Assembly: GCA_028275165.1 (NCBI GenBank)
Contig: JAQCNF010000167.1
Span: 1-59,760, forward strand
Direction of reading: 5' to 3'
Length of the DNA: 59,760 nt
DNA from: Haloquadratum sp.
GTDB taxonomy: Archaea > Halobacteriota > Halobacteria > Halobacteriales > Haloferacaceae
Shown: one piece after another, positions 26,143 to 33,942 of the stretch
Layout of the letters: the number at the start of each line of letters is the position of its first letter
How positions within the stretch are numbered: the first letter of the stretch is position 1
Translations under genes and position numbers: made by a program
Notes under the pieces: model-generated
The model's input: only the letters and a program-made list of their open reading frames with translations
Databases searched by the model: none
Told to the model about the DNA's origin: nothing

Positions 26143-27042
26143 ATGGTTTCACTCTCAATTTTTGCAGCAGCGGTTCAGCGCACTCGCGAGAGAACACGCC
26201 CAATATTTAATCAGTTTGATGATGACACAGAGAACGATCAACTAAGACTTCACCTCCTCGCCATTGCATCTATCTTCATTATCGTTCTGCCTATTATCGT
26301 TGCTATCGTCGTTAGCACGAAAGAAAGCGGGATTGTCACTAGCGTGACTGAATTAATTCCTGGAACAAGCGGACCAGCAAATTATCAGCGAGCGCTTTTT
26401 GAGCTCGGATTCTGGCGATTTATGCTCAATTCGTTTATTATGTCAGTGATTATTGTTGTTGGGAAACTGTTCGTGTCACTGCTCGCTGCCTTAGCAATTG
26501 TTTATTATCGGCTTCCATACAAGAATCTAATTTTCTTGTTCATCTTGTTCACACTCTTATTGCCAGTCCCGGTGCGATTTGTTCCATTGTATCGGCTGAC
26601 TGTCGATATCGGGTGGAATAATTCATTCTTAGCGATTACCGTTCCATATATTGCGAGCGCAACGACCGTCTTTATCCTTCGACAGCACTTTCTCTCGATC
26701 TCCGAGTCACTGGTTGAGACAGCGAAAATAGACGGGGTTGGTCCAGTTCGGTTTCTCACATCTGTACTCATCCCAATGTCGAGGGGGATTTTAGTTGGTG
26801 TGTCTGTAATTATGTTTGTCTTCGCTTGGAATCAGTATTTGTGGCCACTGGTTATTATCGATACAGAGGGACAGCAAGTCGCACAAGTCGGATTAAGTAT
26901 CCTACGAGGACAAGCAAGCTCTGGAGAAGTCGCATGGTCGATGGTAATGACTGGATCGGTGCTCACGCTCGTCCCACCCCTTGCATTGCTCATCATCTTC
27001 CGAAACGCACTGATAGAGACATTCACAATTCAACAAAAGTAA
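26143..27042 (+). CDS. Sugar ABC transporter permease (UgpE/MalG type)
   Basis: A 299-residue membrane protein, partner of the preceding permease. The hydrophobic helix LHLLAIASIFIIVLPIIVAIVVSTK begins near residue 36, after an unusually long cytoplasmic N-terminus rich in Arg and Asp. The EAA loop is VETAKIDGVGPVRFLTSVLIPMSRGIL. The NQYLWPLVII motif and final NALIETFTIQQK match MalG-type subunits. Three bases separate it from the upstream gene and 15 from the downstream ATPase gene. Confidence 0.92.
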   Translation: MVSLSIFAAAVQRTRERTRPIFNQFDDDTENDQLRLHLLAIASIFIIVLPIIVAIVVSTKESGIVTSVTELIPGTSGPANYQRALFELGFWRFMLNSFIMSVIIVVGKLFVSLLAALAIVYYRLPYKNLIFLFILFTLLLPVPVRFVPLYRLTVDIGWNNSFLAITVPYIASATTVFILRQHFLSISESLVETAKIDGVGPVRFLTSVLIPMSRGILVGVSVIMFVFAWNQYLWPLVIIDTEGQQVAQVGLSILRGQASSGEVAWSMVMTGSVLTLVPPLALLIIFRNALIETFTIQQK

Positions 27043-27057
27043 GAATCTGAATGAATC

Positions 27058-28206
27058 ATGAGTAAGGTTACGCTAACAGATATTAAAAAAGAGTTTGGTG
27101 ATGTCACCGCAGTTGATAATATTAGTATGTCAGTTCCCAATGGCGAGTTTATTGTCATTGTCGGTCCATCTGGATGCGGGAAATCGACGACGCTCAGGTT
27201 GATCGCTGGCTTAGAGAGTGCTAGTGAAGGTGATATTCGAATGAACGAGCAAAGTGTCGTGGACGCGCCACCGGACGAACGTGACGTCGCGATGGTGTTT
27301 CAGAATTACGCATTATATCCCCATATGAGCGCACGTCGAAATATTACCTTCGGGATACGGTCAGCCAGTTCATTCACTGATGCGGAGATTGACGACCGGG
27401 TGAAAGAAGCAGCCGATATTCTTGGGATTTCTGAGTTGTTAGATCGAAAACCACAGGCACTCTCTGGCGGTGAACGACAACGCGTTGCCCTTGGTCGCGC
27501 AATCGTCCGTGACCCAGACGTGTTTCTGATGGATGAACCGCTTAGCAATCTTGATGCAAAACTCCGGATTCGAATGCGAAGCGAATTAGCGAAGCTTCAC
27601 AGGGAATTGCAAACTACGACCATCTACGTCACTCACGACCAGACTGAAGCGATGACACTTGCCGATCGGGTTGTGGTGATGAATGATGGACAGGTTCAAC
27701 AGGTTGATAAGCCACAGCAGTTGTACGATTACCCCAAGAATCGATTTGTTGCAGAGTTCATCGGCGACCCAGCGATGAATATATTCCCAGTCAAGTTGAG
27801 GTCATCTGAACAGGGGATAATCGCAAGTCATGAGGGATTCACTATCCCGCTGCCAGACATCGACAGGTCATCATTGGGTAGCACGACAACAGCAGAGTTG
27901 GGTATCCGCCCAGAGGATCTCATGCTATCGACAGAGGCAGAAACGGAGGCGCCAGTTCAATTTTCAGCAGAGGTGACTGTGACTGAGCCATTGGGTGACA
28001 GTCTTTTATTAGAATGTTTAATTGGAGAGACAGCATGTCGAGTGCAGGCTAATCCGCGGAGTCGCGTTTCGCCAGGTGAGTCTGTAGAACTATCCTACAA
28101 TCCAGAGCGGATTCACCTTTTTGACGAAACCACAGGAGAGACCATCCATCACACAGATAGCTCCTCACAGCGAGTGACCCAGATAGAGTCGGTAACTCAG
28201 TCTTGA
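27058..28206 (+). CDS. Sugar ABC transporter ATP-binding protein (UgpC/MsmK type)
   Basis: A 382-residue ATPase that energises the importer. Walker A is GPSGCGKST (from residue 36), Q-loop [13 protein letters not shown], signature [15 protein letters not shown], Walker [14 protein letters not shown], and the H-loop ends [16 protein letters not shown]. The last 130 residues form the OB-fold regulatory domain typical of MalK/UgpC proteins ([12 protein letters not shown]). Such ATPases often serve several permease pairs. The last 150 bases of the gene are overlapped on the other strand by the open tail of a tnpB remnant whose right end meets the stop codon. Confidence 0.92.
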   Translation: MSKVTLTDIKKEFGDVTAVDNISMSVPNGEFIVIVGPSGCGKSTTLRLIAGLESASEGDIRMNEQSVVDAPPDERDVAMVFQNYALYPHMSARRNITFGIRSASSFTDAEIDDRVKEAADILGISELLDRKPQALSGGERQRVALGRAIVRDPDVFLMDEPLSNLDAKLRIRMRSELAKLHRELQTTTIYVTHDQTEAMTLADRVVVMNDGQVQQVDKPQQLYDYPKNRFVAEFIGDPAMNIFPVKLRSSEQGIIASHEGFTIPLPDIDRSSLGSTTTAELGIRPEDLMLSTEAETEAPVQFSAEVTVTEPLGDSLLLECLIGETACRVQANPRSRVSPGESVELSYNPERIHLFDETTGETIHHTDSSSQRVTQIESVTQS

Positions 28207-28772
28207 GCTCCCAACAAGTGAAGTCGTGGGATTCAGCGTGGACTCCTGTTCTGATCGATTCCTCGGCGGGAGAGTAACCTCCATCCACATTCAATGTCTC
28301 GCTGTTTGAGCGCACGCACAAGGGTGCGCCTTCGTCGCCTCCCGGTTGGTTGCGACGAAGATACCGTAGTCCGATGTTCTTCGAAGCGTTGGAATCGGCG
28401 TGGGTCTCGTGGCTGCATTTCTGACACTCGAACGCCTTACCCGACCGACTGTCTGGGTGGGTGAATCCACAGTGTGAGCAACGCCTCAACGTATTTTCAG
28501 GGTCGACCTGTTCCACGCCGGTACCATACTCAGCGGCTTTGTATTCGACGTACTTGGAGGGGCGATTGAACGCCCACTCGTGCCCCACGGCGCACCAGTG
28601 CGGTCACGAATATAGGTTTCGTCCTCCAGCGTGGTCTTACTAGTGGCGACGTACTCGGCCTGGAAGGCGTTGTCTACGACGTATTGAGCGCACCAGAGAA
28701 ACGTGTTTACTGTGTTTTCAAGCAGTCACTCTCCACGTCGAGTGTGACTTGAACAGTGCGCCGCACATTCAT
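28207..28772 (-). pseudogene. tnpB with internal deletion (IS1341-type)
   Basis: The start MNVRRTVQVTLDVESD is present at 28772, followed with shifts by NTFLWCAQYVVDNAFQAEYVATSKTTLEDETY, the usual first 60-70 residues of TnpB. The sequence then jumps to [18 protein letters not shown], the zinc ribbon ([10 protein letters not shown]...[22 protein letters not shown]) and a tail with [24 protein letters not shown]. About 200-250 residues, including two RuvC catalytic carboxylates, are missing. The C-terminal part stays open as far as 28049, into the antisense of the ABC ATPase gene. The right end CCCACGACTTCACTTGTTGGG (28211-28231) is an imperfect hairpin. Confidence 0.8.
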
Positions 28773-28863
28773 ATGTTATAGCTAAGACTGGTGATTTCTA
28801 AGCAGTCGGGAGCCGGCCTGTGACTGTGGCATGGCTTAAATTCTAGTTGTCGGCTTCACGGCT

Positions 28864-28877
28864 AAACCCATGGGTTT
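28864..28877. repeat. Palindrome at the left side of the deleted tnpB element
   Basis: AAACCCATGGGTTT is a perfect 14-bp palindrome about 90 bases upstream of the tnpB start at 28772, in the setting GGCTTCACGGCTAAACCCATGGGTTTTCGCC. It is placed where the left-end hairpin of an IS200/IS605-type element should lie. Confidence 0.45.
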
Positions 28878-29285
28878 TCGCCTCGCACTTTCTATAACGA
28901 CTCGTGGGAATATCTGTCGATGGATTATTTCTAAGTTATATCCAGCTAAAAAATGCCTGAGGAGGATGACCAATGTGCAGACGGTTCTCAGCACGCGGCG
29001 GCGTGGTGCAATCTGCGATTAACTTCGCTCGGGCTTAGTTTCTGCTCGCAACTGATGCGGGCCGTAGCCTACTCTTCGACACGAAAGAATCCCGACCGAA
29101 CGCTGGAATATTTTCGGCCTCGGCTGTCAGACACGCATAGGTAGAGAAATAAGAGAAGCCATTTACTGATGGCCTAACATATGATATTTGCCCAACGTGT
29201 TCAAAGCCGATCGAATGATTACAGATTGAGAGAACGATACAAGAACTAAAACATGAGATGAACATAGTTTAGTGATGCCTACGTC
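28878..29285. other. Intergenic, no gene seen
   Basis: No coding sequence supported. The last 60 bases are AT-rich and should hold the promoter of the gene starting at 29286. Confidence 0.4.
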
Positions 29286-30302
29286 ATGAACCGACATCGT
29301 GTTCTCATCAGCGGCGGTCTGGTGATGGTTCTCCTCATTCTCGTCTCAGCAATCGCACTGCCCGGCGCGATTGCAGAGCGTGATAACGATATTCGGGACG
29401 GAATTATACGGCTCAATCAGGGCGTTGCTGTTGAGCCACTGACAGTGAGTGGTCAGTCAGTTTCACTCTCATTAGATATCCGCCTATCTCATCGCGGCGG
29501 TGTCTCTGAAAATGTCTCCGTTGAAGTGCGAGCTATCGATGCAGATTCGAATTTACTCCGAGAGACAGAGCGTCTATCGGTTGGATCTATTCGTGGGAAT
29601 CAGGAAGTGCCGGTTCGAGCAAATCTCACCGTTCCACGAGAGGGTCGGTATCAATTCGACGTGAGGATATATCAATCAGGGCAACAGGTTGAGAATGGAG
29701 AGACAACTGTATCTGGCGTGGGTGCACTGACTCCGGCATATGCGGAATCCACAGTCCGCTTCGAGCAGTTTGAGACTGCAACAATCCCACCAATTACTTA
29801 CCAAATCTCAAACGTCGGTGAAAGCCAGGTACGACTCACAACGACGACATACCTGACGAATACAGGCGATATGGCAACTGATAGACTACAACTCCGCATT
29901 ATGGCTCGTCAGGCAGACTCGAATATTATCGCGGATCAAACCACAGCAACTGTCAAGACAGTCAGGCCTGGACGAACCACAGAGGTAAACGCGACACTTG
30001 AAGTCCCTGATGAGTACAATTACAGGCTTGATGCGATGCTGGTCCGTGACTCAGTCGTTCTTGAGGTCGCAAGTGCAACCGCTGAACTCGCACCAACAGA
30101 GCCGTTGCCTGCGAATACAACTCGCGAACAGGTCGACATTCAAGCAAGTGATTTTGAGGCCGAGGCCGAGGCGAACGAGGAGGCCAGAGGTGGGGCGACA
30201 GAACTCACTGAGTCAGAGACATCTCAGCCCGGGTTTGGCATAGGTATCGGTATTCTTACACTATTTGTTACGATTATTATCTGGAGGAAAAAGAATGAGT
30301 GA
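29286..30302 (+). CDS. Secreted haloarchaeal surface protein (DUF7490-like) with PGF-type C-terminus
   Basis: A 338-residue exported protein. The N-terminus is a Sec-type signal or anchor (VLISGGLVMVLLILVSAIALPGAIAERD). Two similar beta-rich domains follow: both contain a run like SVSLSLDIRLSHRGGVSENVSVEVRAIDADSNL and VRLTTTTYLTNTGDMATDRLQLRIMARQADSNI, so the protein looks like an internal duplication. A Glu/Thr-rich linker leads to SQPGFGIGIGILTLFVTIIIWRKKNE, which has the P-G-F, hydrophobic helix and basic tail order of haloarchaeal PGF-CTERM sorting signals. It is probably anchored at the cell surface. The function is not known. The 3' end overlaps the next gene. Confidence 0.75.
   Translation: MNRHRVLISGGLVMVLLILVSAIALPGAIAERDNDIRDGIIRLNQGVAVEPLTVSGQSVSLSLDIRLSHRGGVSENVSVEVRAIDADSNLLRETERLSVGSIRGNQEVPVRANLTVPREGRYQFDVRIYQSGQQVENGETTVSGVGALTPAYAESTVRFEQFETATIPPITYQISNVGESQVRLTTTTYLTNTGDMATDRLQLRIMARQADSNIIADQTTATVKTVRPGRTTEVNATLEVPDEYNYRLDAMLVRDSVVLEVASATAELAPTEPLPANTTREQVDIQASDFEAEAEANEEARGGATELTESETSQPGFGIGIGILTLFVTIIIWRKKNE
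30282..30286 (+). promoter_or_regulatory. Ribosome binding site inside the upstream gene
   Basis: GGAGG stands 8 bases before the ATG at 30295 and within the last codons of the preceding gene. It fixes the start of the downstream small membrane protein and shows that the pair is translated from one message. Confidence 0.7.
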
Positions 30303-30585
30303 GTCCAGCGAAACCAAACAAGCCTCAACGCAATCTGAGACAGGTAACAATGAATTGGTTAGTGACAATGGAAGCTTCCGGCGGTATGCACAGCTGGCAG
30401 CATTCGGGGTGCTATCACTCTTAGCGCTCATAGCAATAATTCGGTTCTATATGGCCTCTGCACGGGCAATTAGTATCTGGATTGCCCCTGATTTCGAGCC
30501 ACTATTTCAGGCTGGATTTAATCTGGTCATTTTGATATTTGCAGCTGCGGGTGTATCAGTGCTCGGACAGCGACTCACTGTGTGA
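30295..30585 (+). CDS. Small two-helix membrane protein
   Basis: A 96-residue protein with a polar Ser/Glu-rich N-terminus and two membrane segments (about residues 32-52 and 68-90: LAAFGVLSLLALIAIIRFY and FQAGFNLVILIFAAAGVSVL). It overlaps the upstream surface-protein gene by 8 bases and has a good ribosome binding site, so the two are co-translated and probably act together at the membrane. I do not recognise a characterised family; similar short proteins follow DUF7490-like genes in haloarchaea as far as I recall. Confidence 0.7.
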   Translation: MSESSETKQASTQSETGNNELVSDNGSFRRYAQLAAFGVLSLLALIAIIRFYMASARAISIWIAPDFEPLFQAGFNLVILIFAAAGVSVLGQRLTV

Positions 30586-30594
30586 ACTTCGCGA

Positions 30595-31206
30595 CTATTG
30601 ACGGCCGATTTCAGCCGACTCAGCCCGACTACGGAGAAGAGAGACCATATTCGTATGAAATAACATAGCCGGCTTCTCCTGCATCATTGGTGTATCGTGT
30701 CTCCCACCTAGGCTGTGGCCCAGTTCATGAATCCCAGCCCAGATATTGTGACATTGTTGCGTGTTACAGGGACTTGTGATTTCTTCATCAAGCGAGCGAA
30801 CACGATTCATACCGACGATTGCATACTGGTCATCGATCGCGGCTCGACCACCACCACGGGCGTCATACAGCAGCATGTTGCATGTAAATCCAATTTTTGG
30901 ACACACGTCGGTCCACCATTGGTATGTTTCAAGACTATTATCTTGATGAGGCGGTTCAAATAACCGTTCGAATCCAATATCAATTTCATAATCAAAGCCA
31001 GCAGACTCGAGTGCTTGGGCGATGTATTGTGAGAGCATCCGCTCAGGTGCCCTCCCCTGTCGGGCATCAAGTGCGCGTGACTGGTGAATTGCAATACCAA
31101 GCATTGGATTCCCAGTTTCCTGTGTGAGTGTCTTGCGAATTCGCTCGACACGCGCTTGCTCAAACAGAAGCGCGCGAATTGTATCAAGTAAATCGCTGAG
31201 GGACAT
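30595..31206 (-). CDS. Putative zinc metalloprotease with metzincin motif
   Basis: A 203-residue protein with H160-E161-x2-H164-x2-G167-x2-H170 (HELGHSLGGRHD), the extended zinc motif of metzincins, where three His bind zinc and Glu activates water. A methionine in PAMLFHTNM (M181 or M187) could be the Met-turn that follows in this clan. Upstream lies CNTQQCHNIWAGI, with two cysteines near the site. No signal peptide or lipobox is visible, which is unusual since most metzincins are secreted. The start at 31206 (MSLSDLLDTIRALLFEQ) is chosen over 31248. Convergent with the membrane gene (10 bases between stops). Substrate unknown. Confidence 0.75.
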   Translation of the reverse strand: MSLSDLLDTIRALLFEQARVERIRKTLTQETGNPMLGIAIHQSRALDARQGRAPERMLSQYIAQALESAGFDYEIDIGFERLFEPPHQDNSLETYQWWTDVCPKIGFTCNMLLYDARGGGRAAIDDQYAIVGMNRVRSLDEEITSPCNTQQCHNIWAGIHELGHSLGGRHDTPMMQEKPAMLFHTNMVSLLRSRAESAEIGRQ

Positions 31207-31261
31207 GTGAAAGAGCAGTATGTGGCTCCACACAAATTTTGGGACCAATCATTTGATTTCA

Positions 31262-31596
31262 AGACGGATAGTTTGACTCTGACCTTTGAGGTCGAGGTCG
31301 GGCAGGAAGCCGACAGCGACTCAAATTATGTACACCTCGGCTTAACCATTGACAGATTATGTTCAGTGACAGACAGCCACAAACATCGTCACTCACGGGC
31401 TGCCAGTCAATCAGCCCTCAAATCGTGTCGACTCATGAGCGCCTGCAACTCGATATCAAGTCATACGAGCAGCCGAGCACGACGAAATGAAGCCGTCGAT
31501 AAGCCTCAGACTCGTTCGGAACCCAGAAATTTTCGCTCCTGTGGTGACGAGACGCTCTGCGTCTCAAACCACTTCACTTGAGCCTGAGGCCGTCGA
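31262..31596 (+). mobile_element. PATE-like non-autonomous element (copy 2)
   Basis: Aligns on the plus strand with the reverse complement of 14345-14700. Left end: ACGGATAGTTTGACTCTGACC and AGCCGACAGC. Middle: GGGCTGCCAGTCAATCAG. Palindrome region: CAACTCGATATCAAGTC (31447-31463), less perfect than in copy 1. Right end: GATAAGCCTCAG, hairpin 2 GAGACG-CTCTG-CGTCTC (31550-31566), CAAACCACTT, and CTGAGGCCGTCGAC. CCTCAG (31505-31510) pairs with CTGAGG (31585-31590). It encodes no protein. Confidence 0.78.
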
Positions 31597-31942
31597 CGAG
31601 AGCACGATTCTCAAGCGTGTGATCATCACAGTTGTTGCAAATACGATTTCTTTATGTATTCCACGGCGTGTTTTTTCACTCTCTGGCACTAACTCAAGCG
31701 GGACTCAATATGCTTCACTTGTTGCTCTCCGTGGTCTCCATATAACAGTTGCTCTCGTAGGCGACCACCTGCTCGTGATCCACCGTCTGGTGGTCAACTG
31801 AGCAAGAGCAAGACGAAAGCAAAAAATGAATCTCGTGGGAATCACAGTCTGGTCGTCCACGAGTGACCGGTTGTCTGTGGCTATCGGTTATATCCGCGAG
31901 TCAGGTCGTTGACTTCGGCTCACTCATGTCATATGACTATTT
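31597..31942. other. Intergenic, no gene seen
   Basis: No supported coding sequence. TCTCCGTGGTCTCCATATAACAG and CACCGTCTGGTGGTCAAC hint at another worn element on the minus strand, but I could not align it to anything in the window. Confidence 0.35.
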
Positions 31943-33136
31943 TTAATCTCGGTCATGCTTTATTTCCTCACCTGGAAGTGTCTCAGCTCCAACTCCGAGT
32001 TTCACACCTGGATACAGACTGGAGTTGATTGCCGTTTTCGCCCCGTCACCGATGACTGCACCGAGTTTTCGCTTTCCAGTGTCGATTCGGTCGCCTTTGA
32101 CTGTCATTTCGATGGTTTCTTCATCGTGTCTGAGGTTTGCTATCTGGCTACCAGCACCCAAATTCACTGACTGACCAAGCACAGAGTCCCCAACATATGA
32201 TAAATGTGGGACCGCACTGTTCTCAGCGATAATCGAGTTCTTAATTTCGACTGCATGCCCGATATGCACGTTCGACCCGATATGTGTCGCCCCTCGAATG
32301 TGTGCGTTCGGTCCGACCTCCGCCCCTGTTTGAATGTAAATTGGCCCCTCAAGATAGCATCCATCGCTGACTGTCGCACCTGGTTCAATCACGACTGCCC
32401 CCGTAATCGTCGCTGAGTCGGCAACAGTGCCTCTGATTGTCGTTTCCTGCATGCTCAACAGCATTTCGTTTGCCGTTAGCAGCTCCCATGGACGGCCGAC
32501 ATCCAACCAGTGACCAGTGTATTCAACAACTGATATCGAAGTTCCCCGCTCAAGTTCACGCCTGATAGAGTCGGTGATTTCATACTCACCGCGATCGCTT
32601 TTTGATGTGTCCGAAATTGCATCAAAAATGGATGGTTCGAAAGCATATGCACCAACATTTGCAAGGTTCGTTGGTGGGTCGGCTGGCTTTTCGAAAATCG
32701 CCGCCAAAGTGTCACCATCTGTCGAGAGAACTCCATAAGATGTTGGATTTTCCACTGGTGTGCTCGCGATTGCGGTCCCTGGTGTTGCTGCGAGTGAATT
32801 GGGCAACTCTGGGTCGATTACGACATCTCCATTTAAGACGATGAATTCATCATGCACCACATTTGATACTGCGCCAACTGCGTCAGCAGTTCCCTGTGGT
32901 GCGTCCTGTTCGATATAGGTGATTGGAGTTCCCCGATATCCATCGTCAAATGTCTCACGAATTAAGTTACCGCGATAGCTCGTGACGAGTACATATCGAT
33001 CGACGACTTCAGCACAGGCATCAAGCACGTGTGCACAAAGCGGCTTGCCGGCAACTGGGAGGAGTGGCTTTGGTCGGGGTTTAGTCAGTGGTCGCATCCG
33101 CGTGCCTTGGCCTGCAGCGAGGATTACTCCATCCAT
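31943..33136 (-). CDS. Sugar-1-phosphate nucleotidyltransferase with hexapeptide domain (GlmU-like)
   Basis: A 397-residue enzyme. The N-terminal nucleotidyltransferase domain has the signature GVILAAGQGTRMRPLTKPRPKPLLPVAGKPL, and VLNGDVVIDP supplies the metal-binding Asp. The YIEQDAPQGTADAV segment binds the base and sugar. Residues about 240-390 are left-handed beta-helix repeats ([IV]-G-x4: ATITGAVVIEPGATVSDG, GPNAHIRGATHIGSNVHIG), which in GlmU-like archaeal proteins can carry acetyltransferase activity. It would make UDP- or dTDP-activated sugars for glycosylation or surface polymers. Stand-alone gene, 97 bases from the livF stop. Confidence 0.88.
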   Translation of the reverse strand: MDGVILAAGQGTRMRPLTKPRPKPLLPVAGKPLCAHVLDACAEVVDRYVLVTSYRGNLIRETFDDGYRGTPITYIEQDAPQGTADAVGAVSNVVHDEFIVLNGDVVIDPELPNSLAATPGTAIASTPVENPTSYGVLSTDGDTLAAIFEKPADPPTNLANVGAYAFEPSIFDAISDTSKSDRGEYEITDSIRRELERGTSISVVEYTGHWLDVGRPWELLTANEMLLSMQETTIRGTVADSATITGAVVIEPGATVSDGCYLEGPIYIQTGAEVGPNAHIRGATHIGSNVHIGHAVEIKNSIIAENSAVPHLSYVGDSVLGQSVNLGAGSQIANLRHDEETIEMTVKGDRIDTGKRKLGAVIGDGAKTAINSSLYPGVKLGVGAETLPGEEIKHDRD

Positions 33137-33233
33137 ACGGGAGATATTGACAGTGATCTACAAAATCATGATGGTCATTATGTCTGCTGGGTGCTGAGAG
33201 GAGAGTCCCTCGCTTGCGCTGATGTCGGTGGCG

Positions 33234-33941
33234 TCACTCACCAAGATACAAATTCGCTACCTCCTCGCTCTCCAGCAGTTCTTGGCCGCTCCCTTCAAAC
33301 TCATTTTCACCCATATCTAATACATAGCCGCGATCAGATACTCGCAGTGCCTGGCGAGCGTTTTGTTCAACCATCAAGATAGCTGTCTCAGTTACATCAC
33401 GAATCTCGACTAAGCGATCAAACATGTCAGAAACAAGATCGGGCGCTAACCCTGCAGATGGTTCATCAACCAATAAGAGGTCTGGATCGATCATCAGAGC
33501 CGATGAGAGAGCTAACATCTGTTGTTGCCCACCAGACATTGATCCTGCACGCTGGTTTCGACGCTCCGCCAAGATGGGGAAGCGTTCCCAGACATCCTCA
33601 AGTTGCTCTGCTGTGGGATTACCATCAATATATGCACCCATCTCAAGATTTTCCTCAACAGTGAGCGTCGGAAATACATTGTTTTTTTGTGGCACATAAC
33701 AAAGCCCTTTGTGTGTCACTTCATCCGGTCTGAGGTTCGTGATTTCTTCACGATTGAATCTAACTGTCCCGTCCCAGCAATCGATAAGGCCATACATGGC
33801 CTTCATCATCGTTGATTTTCCTGCACCATTTGGACCGATTATTGTCACGATTTCATCCTGTGCGACATCAAGATCAACGCCATGAAGAATTTCTGCATCC
33901 CCGTATCCAGAGACAATATTTCGAGCCTTGAGCAGTGCCAT
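33234..33941 (-). CDS. livF: Branched-chain amino-acid type ABC ATPase LivF
   Basis: A 235-residue ATPase. Walker A is GPNGAGKST, Q-loop VPQKNNVFPTLTVEENLEMG (LivF type), signature MSGGQQQMLALSSALM and Walker B LLLVDEPSAGLAPD; the H-loop is replaced by the usual ILMVEQNARQAL. Length and motifs are standard for LivF. The start at 33941 (MALLKARNIVSGYG) is 1 base from the livG stop, so the two are coupled. Last gene of the livHMGF operon on the minus strand. Confidence 0.92.
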   Translation of the reverse strand: MALLKARNIVSGYGDAEILHGVDLDVAQDEIVTIIGPNGAGKSTMMKAMYGLIDCWDGTVRFNREEITNLRPDEVTHKGLCYVPQKNNVFPTLTVEENLEMGAYIDGNPTAEQLEDVWERFPILAERRNQRAGSMSGGQQQMLALSSALMIDPDLLLVDEPSAGLAPDLVSDMFDRLVEIRDVTETAILMVEQNARQALRVSDRGYVLDMGENEFEGSGQELLESEEVANLYLGE

Positions 33942-33942
33942 C

